Positions 52,626 to 60,850 of a stretch of 64,000 nt of DNA are shown here, one piece after another (within the stretch, counting starts at the first letter, position 1; the number at the start of each line of letters is the position of its first letter). This DNA is from an uncultured Prevotella sp. (lineage in GTDB: Bacteria > Bacteroidota > Bacteroidia > Bacteroidales > Bacteroidaceae). The notes under the pieces are model-generated. The model did no database searches. It was not told the origin of the DNA and saw nothing but the letters and a program-made list of their open reading frames with translations. The stretch spans positions 6,224-70,223 of the forward strand of contig CAKPWR010000004.1 in the NCBI GenBank assembly GCA_934196725.1, in the 5' to 3' direction. The translations under genes and the position numbers were made by a program.

Positions 52626-54074
52626 ATGGCAGTAAAATTTTATAAGAGTGAAAACCAGGTGCCACTCGAAATGCACAAGGTGAGAATGATTCAGAAGCTT
52701 TCGCTTCTGCCAGTAGAAGACCGATTGAAGAAAATTCAGGAGGCAGGCAACAATACGTTCCTGCTCCAGAATAAGGATATATATATGGATATGTTGACCG
52801 ATTCGGGTGTTAACGGCATGTCCGATTTGCAGTTTGGTGCCATGATGCAGGCCGATGATGCTTATGCTGGCTCCGAAACCTTCAACAGAGTAAAGGCGGC
52901 TGTGAAAGAAGTTTTTGGTACAGAAAACGTCTTGCCGGCACATCAGGGAAGAGCATGCGAGAATATCCTTGCCGAGGCTTTTGTCAAGCCGGGTATGGTG
53001 GCACTAATGAATTTCCACTTTACCACTACGAAAGCGCATATCACCCGTCTTGGCGGTACTGTGGAAGAACTCCTGGACCCAAAAGGTCTGTTGCCTCAGA
53101 GTAATGATCCTTTCAAGGGCGATTTCAATCTCCAGAACCTGCGCCAGCGCATTCAGGAAATTGGAGCAGACAGAGTGGCTTTCGTTCGTGTAGAGTCAGG
53201 AACCAATCTGATTGGCGGTCAGCCTGTATCTCTTGAGAATATGCTTGCGGTTACGGATATCTGCCATGAAATGGGAGTTAAGTCTGTACTCGATGCCTCT
53301 TTATTGCAGGATAATGTATATTTCATGAAGATGCGTGAGGCTCGATGCAAGTATATGGAACCTAGAGAAATCTACCATCTCCTGGCAGACCACTTTGATA
53401 TTATCTATTTCTCTGCCCGTAAGCTGAGTTTCTCCAAGGGTGGTATCATTACTTCCAAGGATCCTAAATATACCCAGCAGATGATGGAATATATTCCTCT
53501 GTATGAGGGATTCCTTACTTATGGTGGTATTGATGTCCGTACGATGGAGGCGATGGCACAGGGTCTTTACGAATCGCTTGATATGGAATATATCAACCAG
53601 GGACCAGAGTTTATCAATTACCTTGCCAAGGAATTGGATGATTATGGTGTACCGGTAATTCTGCCTCCTGGTGGTCTTGGCTGTCATCTCAATGCAGGTG
53701 CCTTTGTGCCGGATGTTCCTCATAATCAGTATCCTGCAGGTGCCGTAGCAGCAGCTCTTTATATTGCCGGTGGCATACGTGGCATGGAGCGTGGTACTCT
53801 CTCTGAACAGCGAAATCCTGATGGCTCTGAGCCTTTTGCTGAGTTGGAGTTGATGCGCTTGGCAGTTCCTCGCCGTGTATTCACCTTGTCACAGTTGAAG
53901 TATGTTGCCGACCGTGTGAAGTGGCTTTGGGATAATCGCCAGTTTATTGGTGGTTTGCAATGGGTAGAGGAGCCTTCCGTTCTTCGTTTCTTCTTTGGTC
54001 GCCTGAAAGAAATCGGCTATTGGCAGGAAGAACTTGCCGAGAAGTTCAGAAAAGATTTTGGTGAGAGTTTGTAA
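52626..54074 (+). CDS. tnaA: Tryptophanase (beta-eliminating lyase family)
   Basis: A PLP enzyme of 482 aa, splitting L-tryptophan into indole, pyruvate and ammonia. The family features are ENVLPAHQGRACENIL, the PLP lysine in FSARKLSFSKGG, and GGLGCHLNAGAFVP near the C-terminus. The close relative tyrosine phenol-lyase shares this fold; length and overall pattern favour tryptophanase, but the two are hard to separate by eye. The divergent AraC regulator suggests inducible control. No adjacent aromatic-amino-acid permease is present. The stop lies within the first copy of a 36-bp tandem repeat. Confidence 0.85.
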   Translation: MAVKFYKSENQVPLEMHKVRMIQKLSLLPVEDRLKKIQEAGNNTFLLQNKDIYMDMLTDSGVNGMSDLQFGAMMQADDAYAGSETFNRVKAAVKEVFGTENVLPAHQGRACENILAEAFVKPGMVALMNFHFTTTKAHITRLGGTVEELLDPKGLLPQSNDPFKGDFNLQNLRQRIQEIGADRVAFVRVESGTNLIGGQPVSLENMLAVTDICHEMGVKSVLDASLLQDNVYFMKMREARCKYMEPREIYHLLADHFDIIYFSARKLSFSKGGIITSKDPKYTQQMMEYIPLYEGFLTYGGIDVRTMEAMAQGLYESLDMEYINQGPEFINYLAKELDDYGVPVILPPGGLGCHLNAGAFVPDVPHNQYPAGAVAAALYIAGGIRGMERGTLSEQRNPDGSEPFAELELMRLAVPRRVFTLSQLKYVADRVKWLWDNRQFIGGLQWVEEPSVLRFFFGRLKEIGYWQEELAEKFRKDFGESL

Positions 54075-54142
54075 CTCAATTTTCGCATGTAAGTTCCACA
54101 CGCCCTGTAACTCAATTTTCGTATGTAAGCTCCACACGCCCT
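54071..54142 (+). repeat. 36-bp tandem duplication at the tnaA stop
   Basis: Two copies of a 36-bp unit beginning GTAACTCAATTTTCG (54071-54106 and 54107-54142) with two differences. The first copy includes the tnaA stop codon. The end (CCACACGCCCT) leads straight into the dispersed CTAGCCCAGGG repeat. Confidence 0.75.
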
Positions 54143-54261
54143 GAAAGGGCAGAAGCTCCTAGCCCAGGGCAACGCCCTGGGTTTTCATGGCGCAAACTCG
54201 TCGCCCTGTAAGGGCAAAAGCTTTAAAACCATATGATTAATAAAGCTTTTGCCCCTACAGG
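54136..54261. repeat. Dispersed CTAGCCCAGGG repeat, copy 1
   Basis: Contains AGCTCCTAGCCCAGGGCAAC, the palindrome CCAGGGCAACGCCCTGG, and CGTCGCCCTGTAAGGGCAAA, then an inverted arm ending in GCCCCTACAGGGCGAG. A second copy follows the ATPase gene at 58605-58703. Both copies touch members of the AAA/PD-(D/E)xK ATPase family. Confidence 0.75.
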
Positions 54262-54279
54262 GCGAGTACGACAACCTGC

Positions 54280-54434
54280 ATGATTGAGATACGAGCGGAT
54301 TTCATCGGCACTGGCTCCACCACGACTCATATCGAGTCTGATGACTGGATATTGCTTCCAATCATCTTCCATATCCATGATTTTGAGACCTTCGAAGAGT
54401 TCCTTTCTGCCACGGAAATAGGCTTCCAGAGTAT
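54280..54434 (-). pseudogene. Relic of an AAA-ATPase-like/PD-(D/E)xK gene
   Basis: About 50 codons on the minus strand translate as TLEAYFRGRKELFEGLKIM, then YPVIRLDMSRGGASADEIRS, matching residues about 60-110 of the intact ATPases at 45888-47474 and 57009-58583. Both flanks are unrelated sequence, so only an internal piece survives. Confidence 0.8.
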
Positions 54435-54534
54435 GCCAAAAAGACTATTGTCTTAACTCCTTAGCGACCGTAGGGAGCGATAACTCCTTTAACTTCATTA
54501 ACTTCTGAACTTGCGAAACTTGAATAGGGAAAAT

Positions 54535-54610
54535 ATCTCTGAGAAATAATAAAATATCTCTGAGAGATAAAATATTATCTCTGTGAAATAAAACTATATC
54601 TCCGTGAGAT
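54535..54610. repeat. Four 13-bp palindromes at a 21-bp period
   Basis: Copies of ATCTCTGAGAGAT with small changes start at 54535, 54556, 54577 and 54598, exactly 21 bp apart. Each is a near-palindrome (ATCTC/GAGAT). The exact two-turn spacing suggests protein binding on one face of the helix. Confidence 0.8.
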
Positions 54611-55002
54611 AAAATAATAGCGTATTGAAAAATCTTGATTCTTTGGAAAAATGGGGGAAATCAAAAAATAAGACACGAAAACTGAAGGTACTGAAGGCAA
54701 GGTTTCTGGGAGTGTTAAAATGGAGTTAAAAAGTAAAGAGAATGAACAAAAATGTTGGCTGAAGGACTGAAGGTAGTTTTTTAAAATAATAATTTCATGT
54801 CAAAAACTGCATTTTAACATTTGGTAAAATATATTGCAATTATCTAATAATCATATAATTACACCTTTTTTACTCTACGCTGCATATATATATGTTTTTT
54901 AAATTTCAGATTTCAGTTTTTTTTTGTGACCCTTCCTTCACAACCTTCAGTTTTTCAGGGTGTATCCTTCAGTCGGAATCCTTTACAAATTTATGAAGAA
55001 AC

Positions 55003-55040
55003 GAAAAAGAGGATGTGCTATGGACTAATGACGCATCCTC
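55003..55040 (-). terminator. Terminator of the AAA ATPase gene (minus strand)
   Basis: A 7-bp stem (GAGGATG pairing with CATCCTC) with an 18-nt loop, followed on the minus strand by TTTTTCG. Confidence 0.65.
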
Positions 55041-55057
55041 ATCAACTCATGTGGTAA

Positions 55058-56617
55058 TCACACTACCACCTCATACAATTTCTTGTCCCCTATCACAACC
55101 TCATGTAAACCAGGCTGTTTGTTCTTGTTGAAGCAGAAACTGAGCATATAGCCTGTCTGCAAATGGTAATAGTCGAGATATTCGCTGAGTTGTAGCTCGC
55201 CTCGCTCATTGTAGGCCTCGCCTCGCCAAATCTTCAGCTCCACCACATATTGCTGACCAAGATAGTCGATGATGACATCAGTACGAGTCAAGTCGCGAGT
55301 CTGTGCCTCACAATAATAGTTGCCGATGCCATTGATGACAGGGCGAAGATAAGTTAAGAATATCTGACGACCATTGTTCTCAACAAACTCATCATCATGT
55401 CTCGGACGATAAATCTCATTGAAATGCACGCAGAAACGCTCCAGGAGAAGGCGCATGTCAAGATAACCATCATGCACAAAACGAGGCTTGTCATACTCAC
55501 CTTGCTGATAGATGGAAGTATCCTTGGCATTGGAAATAAAGAGATTATAAAGCCAGGTCTCGAAGATACGGCAATAAATAAGGGTAGCACCTTGGTACTC
55601 CTTGACAAAATTAAACATGATAGCGATATTGAGATCCCTGTCATAATAATTAAAAGAAACTCGCTTGCCACCAAAGATAATCGCCTTCAACGTTTCCGCA
55701 AGAGAAGGGAACTGGCTCACCTTCTTTTCCATATCGTCAAACAGGGTATTATGCTCCTTCAGGAGATGGTTCACCGCCGCCAAAACACCTTCCCTGTCCC
55801 AAGTAAGCCCACCCTCATCTATGATTTGACAGATACGGCTCACCAAGAATGGATAACCCGAAGTATAGTCATAGATCATCTGACCGATGAAATGTTCATC
55901 GAAGCCAATATGATGGTCTGCCTTATATTCTGCCAGCATCCCTGCGATACCATCGGCAGGTAGGCTCATGTTAGCATCAAAAGTTACAGCAATGTTCCAA
56001 GGCGAATTGTACTGATGCTGCTCTTCCGGACGGAGTTTCAATTTCAAGTTCTTGACATCATAGACGCCTGCGAGGATAACCGACTGGAAGGTAGGGCGTT
56101 CATCACGCTTAAGGTACATATTACGAAGAAGTCCCAGGAAATGAATGAACTCTATTTGATTGCCCGCAGCATCCACTTCATCTATCAAAAGAACTATCTT
56201 GTCTGTTTTTGACATTTTAGAAACTGTTCTGTTAAAAGACAGACTATCCATCGTCTTGTCTTCACTCGAAACAGATAGCCTGAGGACTTCTTTAGAGGAA
56301 TCGGACAGATTCTGAACCTCATCCCATTCCACACTATCATTCATCAGCAGCAAGGATGCAAACATTAAGGTCTCATCACTCTTGAATGTACTATCCCCAA
56401 GCCCCTCGAAGCTCAAGGAGAACACAGCATACCCTTCTCCCTCAAGCTTTTTCTTGAGGAGAGCCAAAGTCGTGGTCTTGCCATACTGACGGCCTCTGTT
56501 GATGCAAAAGAAATTGCCACGGCGCACCAATTTGGCAGCAGCCTCCACCTGACGGCTGATGTCAACCATATAGTGCATGGATGGGATGCACTTACCTGTC
56601 GTATTGAATACCTTCAT
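55058..56617 (-). CDS. AAA-like ATPase with C-terminal nuclease-like domain
   Basis: A 519-aa protein of another ATPase family common in gut Bacteroidota. The N-terminus is MKVFNTTGKCIPSMHYMVDI; the phosphate-binding loop is NRGRQYGKTTTLALL (residues about 40-54), and the Walker-B-like motif is IVLLIDEVDAAG. A winged-helix-like segment lies in the middle. The C-terminal part (RTDVIIDYLGQQYVVELKIW) resembles a PD-(D/E)xK core, ending in VVIGDKKLYEVVV. Function unknown. It has its own promoter (minus-strand TATTTTTG, 56673-56680) and a terminator. Confidence 0.83.
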   Translation of the reverse strand: MKVFNTTGKCIPSMHYMVDISRQVEAAAKLVRRGNFFCINRGRQYGKTTTLALLKKKLEGEGYAVFSLSFEGLGDSTFKSDETLMFASLLLMNDSVEWDEVQNLSDSSKEVLRLSVSSEDKTMDSLSFNRTVSKMSKTDKIVLLIDEVDAAGNQIEFIHFLGLLRNMYLKRDERPTFQSVILAGVYDVKNLKLKLRPEEQHQYNSPWNIAVTFDANMSLPADGIAGMLAEYKADHHIGFDEHFIGQMIYDYTSGYPFLVSRICQIIDEGGLTWDREGVLAAVNHLLKEHNTLFDDMEKKVSQFPSLAETLKAIIFGGKRVSFNYYDRDLNIAIMFNFVKEYQGATLIYCRIFETWLYNLFISNAKDTSIYQQGEYDKPRFVHDGYLDMRLLLERFCVHFNEIYRPRHDDEFVENNGRQIFLTYLRPVINGIGNYYCEAQTRDLTRTDVIIDYLGQQYVVELKIWRGEAYNERGELQLSEYLDYYHLQTGYMLSFCFNKNKQPGLHEVVIGDKKLYEVVV

Positions 56618-56672
56618 ATCGCTTGATGTTATATCTTAATACTATATAAATCGCCTATTCGATTACCTTTTG

Positions 56673-56680
56673 CAAAAATA
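56673..56680 (-). promoter_or_regulatory. Promoter -7 element of the 519-aa ATPase gene
   Basis: The minus strand reads TATTTTTG, 55 nt before the ATG at 56617. Confidence 0.55.
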
Positions 56681-56737
56681 ATGCTTTTTAGCGAGAAAAA
56701 GCTAAAAAAGGATGACTTTTTTTAGAATTATCGACAA

Positions 56738-56784
56738 ATGGCATCAGAATTAAGGATGATATCCTGATTCTAATGCCATTTTTG
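56738..56784 (+). terminator. Terminator-like hairpin with no obvious gene
   Basis: A 13-bp stem with one mismatch (ATGGCATCAGAAT and ATTCTAATGCCAT), 16-nt loop, then five T. No plus-strand gene ends nearby, so it may be left from a deleted gene. Confidence 0.55.
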
Positions 56785-56840
56785 CAGTTAAAATTGCAAT
56801 ATATGCTGCTATATGGATAAAAGTCAAGGCTAAGAGCCTA

Positions 56841-56878
56841 AAACTGTCGTCATCAAGAATCTGTGAAATCTGTGGGAC
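56841..56878 (+). repeat. Direct repeat flanking the ATPase unit, left copy
   Basis: AAACTGTCGTCATCAAGAAT followed by CTGTG (25 nt, 56841-56865) and AAATCTGTGGGAC recur at 58704-58750 on the other side of the ATPase gene, 1863 bp apart. Confidence 0.8.
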
Positions 56879-56941
56879 TTAAGACACCAAGACCAGACAA
56901 CCCTAAAATCTGTAGGAATCCAAAACTTTTCCCCGAAATCT

Positions 56942-56973
56942 CTTGCAGATATGAAAATAAAGTCGTAACTTTG
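56942..56973 (+). promoter_or_regulatory. Promoter of the ATPase gene at 57009
   Basis: CTTG at 56942-56945, 20 nt spacer, TAACTTTG at 56966-56973. Confidence 0.75.
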
Positions 56974-57008
56974 CGCAAAAGTTGATTAATAAAGACAGAT
57001 TAGGAATT

Positions 57009-58583
57009 ATGGTAGAGACTAACGATAGAAGATTGCCTGTTGGCATCCAGTCTTTTGAGGAAATCAGAGAGCAAGGATATTTGTATGTTGACAAGACAGA
57101 TATTATCTGGCAACTTGCCAACAGAGGAAAGAAGTATAATTACCTGAGCCGCCCACGCCGCTTCGGTAAATCCGTGCTGGTGGATACGCTAGAAGCCTAC
57201 TTCATGGGCAAGAAGGAACTCTTCGAGGGATTGAAGATCATGCAGCTGGAGACAGAATGGGTGAAACGCCCTGTCATCAGACTCGATATGAGTCAGGCTG
57301 GCGCAGAACCGGAAAGTCTGAAAGGTTATCTAGACTATACCTTTCAGGAATATGAATCTTTATATGAGATAAAATCCATGGGTAACTCTCCCTTAGCTAC
57401 TCGTCTGATAGAAATCATAAAGACAGCTTACAGAAAAACTGGTTTGCAGGTGTCCATTCTCATCGATGAATACGACTCTCCATTGCAGCATTCCTGGAAG
57501 ACTCCGCAGCATAAAGCGTGTACCGCTATCTATAAAGAAGTATTTGCCGTATTGAAAGCACAGGATAAATACGAGAAGTTTGTCTTCATCACCGGTATCA
57601 CCAAGTTTACGCAAATCTCACTCTTCTCTGTACTCAACAATCTGAGCAATATCAGCTTTGACCCCGAATATGTAGCCATCTGCGGTATTACGAAAGAAGA
57701 AGTTTTACGCGATTTCAAGCCGGAAATCAACAAGTTGGCAGCAAGCAAGGGATGGACTTTCGACAAAGCCGTTGCACAATTGACAGCTTATTATGACGGC
57801 TATCATTTCAGCCATGAAAACATGGTGGATGTCTTCAATCCGTTCAGCCTCATCAATGCCTTGGCAGATTCTGATTTGAAGAACTACTGGGCTTCATCGG
57901 GCGCAACCTCCCTATTGCCTAAGTTTGTGGATAATATAGAAATGAGACTGAAAGATTTTGAGAATTGTCCGATAGATAGCGATACACTGGAGACTTCCGA
58001 CGTAACAGGTGGCGGAGCGGAACTTTTCCTCTATCAGTCGGGGTATCTTACGATAAAGGGGTATATGGATGAGATTTATTTGCTAGGCATTCCAAACTAT
58101 GAAGTTCGAAAGGCTCTATACAAGATTGTATTGCCAGCCTTGACACTACAATCGGATGCACTAGTAATATCAACCCAGAATATGTTGCTGTACTCCCTAA
58201 AGCTTGGCAATCTTCCCGAAGCCATGAAATGCCTGAAGGCGCTCATTGCGGATGTGCCCTACAGCAACAAGAAGCTTGCCTGCATGGACATGGAGGAGCG
58301 CTACCGCCTGATTCTGAGCACCATCTTCAATGCCATCGGCTGCAGGGTGGAAGTAGAAAAGATGATTGCTATGGGCAGGATTGATATGGTGGTAGAAGTC
58401 ACCAATTTCATCTATGTGCTGGAGCTGAAGCTGAGCAATAACGGCGGTGTGGATGCTGCCAAGGAGCAGATGAAAGCCAAGCAGTATGCCGAGCCTTTCA
58501 AGGCAGATAAGAGAAAAGTAATAGCCCTTGCCATAGAACTGGATGATATGGGAAAGGGATTGGTTGATTGGAAGGAAGTATAA
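57009..58583 (+). CDS. AAA-ATPase-like/PD-(D/E)xK nuclease family protein
   Basis: A 524-aa paralogue of the protein at 45888-47474, about two-thirds identical by eye. It has the same features: DRRLPVGIQSF start, YVDKTDIIW, RPRRFGKSVLVDTL, LIDEYDSPLQ, and the C-terminal GRIDMVVE and YVLELKLSNNG nuclease core. I use the ATG at 57009 because it begins the conserved N-terminus (MVETNDRRLP). The gene is flanked by a 25-bp direct repeat, and its 3' side also has the CTAGCCCAGGG repeat, suggesting spread as a unit. Function unknown. Confidence 0.88.
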   Translation: MVETNDRRLPVGIQSFEEIREQGYLYVDKTDIIWQLANRGKKYNYLSRPRRFGKSVLVDTLEAYFMGKKELFEGLKIMQLETEWVKRPVIRLDMSQAGAEPESLKGYLDYTFQEYESLYEIKSMGNSPLATRLIEIIKTAYRKTGLQVSILIDEYDSPLQHSWKTPQHKACTAIYKEVFAVLKAQDKYEKFVFITGITKFTQISLFSVLNNLSNISFDPEYVAICGITKEEVLRDFKPEINKLAASKGWTFDKAVAQLTAYYDGYHFSHENMVDVFNPFSLINALADSDLKNYWASSGATSLLPKFVDNIEMRLKDFENCPIDSDTLETSDVTGGGAELFLYQSGYLTIKGYMDEIYLLGIPNYEVRKALYKIVLPALTLQSDALVISTQNMLLYSLKLGNLPEAMKCLKALIADVPYSNKKLACMDMEERYRLILSTIFNAIGCRVEVEKMIAMGRIDMVVEVTNFIYVLELKLSNNGGVDAAKEQMKAKQYAEPFKADKRKVIALAIELDDMGKGLVDWKEV

Positions 58584-58604
58584 GATAATTCAAGTTCCCA
58601 AGTA

Positions 58605-58703
58605 GGCTCCACACGGGCTGAAGGCCCAAAAGCTCCTAGCCCAGGGCAGCGCCCTGGGTTCTCATGGTTCTAAACTCGTCGCCCTGTAAGGGCAAAAGCC
58701 TTA
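58605..58703. repeat. Dispersed CTAGCCCAGGG repeat, copy 2
   Basis: About 90% identical to 54136-54230 by eye: AGCTCCTAGCCCAGGGCAGC, CGCCCTGGGTTCTCATGG, CGTCGCCCTGTAAGGGCAAA. It lies directly after the ATPase gene and runs into the right copy of the 25-bp direct repeat. Confidence 0.75.
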
Positions 58704-58771
58704 AAACTGTCGTCATCAAGAATCTGTGTAATCTGTGAAATCTGTGGGACAAAGAACAAGTCCCACAGATT
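58704..58771. repeat. Direct repeat flanking the ATPase unit, right copy, with hairpin
   Basis: The same 25 nt as 56841-56865 at 58704-58728. It is followed by AATCTGTGGGAC (58739-58750) and its inverse GTCCCACAGATT (58760-58771), a 12-bp stem. The ATCTGTG motif occurs three times before the hairpin. Confidence 0.75.
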
Positions 58772-58867
58772 ACACAGATCTTTACCTTAATATTGCGGAA
58801 AACCCAATTATTTGCAAGTTTCGTAAACATTTTGAGAATATTTTTCCTTTTTCTGAAATTATTTTCA

Positions 58868-58875
58868 TACTTTTG
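58868..58875 (+). promoter_or_regulatory. Promoter -7 element of the AlbA_2-like gene
   Basis: TACTTTTG, 40 nt before the ATG at 58916. Confidence 0.65.
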
Positions 58876-58915
58876 CAAGCGTATTTACTTGTATTATAAT
58901 AATGTATATCTAAGA

Positions 58916-59596
58916 ATGATGAACGATATATTGAAACAGATAAAGGCTGGCGAGGTGTCGGGGGTGCAGTTCAAGGAACGCATTCTCGACAAATATGATA
59001 TTGCCTGTGAGTTAATAGCGTTCAGTAATTCACATGGTGGCAAGTTGGTAGTAGGTATAAAGGATAAGACCGGAGAAACCAATGCCACGTTTATGAATAA
59101 TGACAAGGCACAGGAATTTGTCATCACAGTTTGGAGAGGAGAAAGTAACCAAGTTGAAGTTGAAAGTAACCAAGTCGGTAACGAAGTCGAGTGGAAAAGT
59201 AACCAAGTCGAGGGAGCAAGTAACCAAGTTGGTAACGAAGTCCATGATAAAAGTAACCAAGTCGAAGACCATAACACTGGACTTAGACACTCTGACACCG
59301 ACTTAGACACCGGACTTAGACACTCTGACACCGACTTAGACACCGGACTTAGACACTCTGACACCGACTTAGACACTAAAAGGGTAACATTGACGAACAA
59401 GGAAAAGGATATTATAAACTTCTGTTCCGTACCTCGTACAACCAAAGAGATACTTGACAGAATTGGTGTAAGTATGCATTCCAAGAACCGAGAGCGTTAC
59501 ATCACCTCCCTTGTTGCAGCAGGATATTTGCAGATGACTAATCCGGATAATCCTACAGCAAGTAATCAGAAATACAAGAAAGTAAACAAAAGATAA
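58916..59596 (+). CDS. Internally deleted AlbA_2-type protein with tandem repeats
   Basis: A 226-aa protein. Residues 1-55 match the start of an AlbA_2 (Schlafen-like) domain (VQFKERILDKYDIACELIAF, NSHGGKLVVGIKD). A full member continues for some 250 residues through an ATPase-like region; here it jumps to what looks like the end of that region (NNDKAQEFVITVWRGE). Five SNQV-containing repeats follow, then three perfect 11-residue repeats GLRHSDTDLDT. The last 75 residues are a winged helix (TTKEILDRIGVSMHSKNRER). The frame is open throughout, so a product is possible, but ancestral function is probably lost or changed. Confidence 0.75.
   Translation: MMNDILKQIKAGEVSGVQFKERILDKYDIACELIAFSNSHGGKLVVGIKDKTGETNATFMNNDKAQEFVITVWRGESNQVEVESNQVGNEVEWKSNQVEGASNQVGNEVHDKSNQVEDHNTGLRHSDTDLDTGLRHSDTDLDTGLRHSDTDLDTKRVTLTNKEKDIINFCSVPRTTKEILDRIGVSMHSKNRERYITSLVAAGYLQMTNPDNPTASNQKYKKVNKR
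59279..59377 (+). repeat. Three 33-bp tandem repeats within the AlbA_2-like gene
   Basis: Units at 59279-59311, 59312-59344 and 59345-59377, identical except for the last base of the third. Each encodes GLRHSDTDLDT in frame, so copy-number change would keep the frame. Confidence 0.9.
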
Positions 59597-59603
59597 GAAG
59601 CGT

Positions 59604-60494
59604 ATGGATTCATTATTTCTACTTCAGTTTGCATGTTTCATATTCATGCTCATCAATGCCATCTTCGTGGCACTCTCTCATCTGTATGTAAGATGGGTGA
59701 ACAAGCGGTATGAACGTTCACGCTGGATGGTCGTTTTCGCCATGATAGGACTGGCGATACAATATGTGGTGCAGATGGCTTTCGGATTCCGTGCTGCCGA
59801 CGACATTCTCGGGGCGGTCGTCAACATCCTCATCTATACCCCCTGCTTCTCGCTCATCGGCATGGCTATCTATAACATAGAGACTACACGTGCCAACCGC
59901 AGGAAGATGAACCTTGTGTGTGGCGCCATTAACGCTGCCACCTTCCTGGTCTTCCTGGTGGGCATCAGTCTCCATCACAGCCTGTATATCAAGGAAGGAC
60001 TTTATATGATGCTTGCCCTGTTCTGCATGAGTGTAGCCTACAGCATATCCATGATTGTGCGTGAGATGATCAGGCGCAAGAAGATGCTGGAGACAATGGC
60101 AGCTACCGATATGTTGCCCTACGTGAGATATTCACGTGCCAGTGTCTTCATTCTGTGCCTTTCATTTCTCACCATGCCGGTAGCTATCTTTTCCACCACC
60201 TTACTGTTTATCATAGGTCCGTTGGTATTGTTTGCCCTGCTGTTCTTCAATCTTACGTTTATCTCTCTCGGCAGCAGCTATATCCCTACCGAAGAACTCC
60301 TGGATAAAGAAGAGGAAAACAATGACTTGGCTAGGACTGAAAACAGGTATGGGGGGCATCTTCTGCCAAGCAGCATGACTCCGCTGACAGCAGTACAGAA
60401 TCTTTACATCCGCTTTCCGATGAGCACAGAGATTTCATCCAGAAGAGTCTTGATGCGTGGTGCGCCAATTCGGGCTATAAGGACTGTAATGTGA
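59604..60494 (+). pseudogene. Membrane AraC-type regulator, N-terminal part (frameshifted)
   Basis: A 296-aa frame with about six or seven membrane helices in residues 1-220, then a charged cytoplasmic stretch. At its end the reading drifts into a non-family sequence (STEISSRRVLMRG). In another frame the same DNA reads HRDFIQKSLDAWCANSGYKD and joins the AraC-type HTH encoded by 60491-60790. Adding one base at the G6 run at 60351-60356 restores a single frame from 59604 to 60790. It is therefore the sensor part of a membrane-bound AraC-family regulator, either broken, phase-variable or misread in sequencing. Confidence 0.75.
60351..60356 (+). other. G6 homopolymer at the inferred frameshift
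   Basis: Six G in a row. With seven, the frame continues ...RYGGASSAKQHDSADSS... into the HTH part; with six it ends at 60494. This is the only homopolymer of this kind between the point where the HTH frame opens (after a TGA near 60338) and the point where it becomes family-like. Confidence 0.6.
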
Positions 60495-60790
60495 ACATGC
60501 TTACCCTCTCCCGAACCCTTTCCATCCCCAAGGATGAGTTATCAGTATACTTCGACCAGTATCTGAAAACCACATTCAGAATATGGCTCGGTGATATACG
60601 TTTCAATGCGGCAAAGAAGATGATATTGGAATGCCCAGACTATAGTAATGACATCGTTTCTGCCGAATGTGGCTTCTCTGCCCGAACCTATCTGTACCGC
60701 ATTTTTAAGACAAAGGAAGGTTGTACTCCTACCGAATGGCGGGAGAAAATGGCTCCTAATGTAGCCCCAAATGATAAAAATCATGATTAA
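60491..60790 (+). pseudogene. Membrane AraC-type regulator, C-terminal HTH part
   Basis: A 99-aa frame from a GTG at 60491, but coding resemblance starts earlier, in the same frame from about 60340. It contains both AraC-type helix-turn-helices: LSRTLSIPKDELSVYFDQYL and NDIVSAECGFSARTYLYRIF. Standing alone it has no sensor. It overlaps the end of the upstream part by 4 nt, so translational restart or a frameshift could still yield some DNA-binding product. Its target may be the AAGTAGACAC boxes just downstream. Confidence 0.75.
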
Positions 60791-60850
60791 CCATTTTTCG
60801 ATAAATACCAGGAAAACGCATCACTAAAGGGAATAAATCGTTAAAAAAGG

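Larger units (their letters stand above)
54075..55057. other. 983-nt gap: repeats and a gene relic
   Basis: No intact gene. In order: a 36-bp tandem repeat, a CTAGCCCAGGG-type dispersed repeat, an ATPase gene relic (minus strand), a 21-bp-period palindrome array (54535-54610), ACTGAAGG repeats (direct at 54681, 54690 and 54766, inverted CCTTCAGT at 54944 and 54966), A+T-rich sequence, and a terminator for the next minus-strand gene. Confidence 0.7.
56618..57008. other. Gap with promoters, a hairpin and a repeat copy
   Basis: No gene in this 391-nt gap. It holds the minus-strand promoter at 56673-56680, a terminator-like hairpin at 56738-56784, a 25-bp repeat at 56841-56865 that recurs after the next gene, and the plus-strand promoter at 56942-56973. 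Confidence 0.65.

Noticed and set aside
54535-54610. CRISPR-like array
   Set aside because: The repeats are 13-bp palindromes with 8-nt gaps; there are no spacer-sized unique sequences and no cas genes in the window.
59279-59377. CRISPR-like repeats in the AlbA_2-type gene
   Set aside because: The 33-bp units are head to tail without spacers and encode a repeated peptide in frame.
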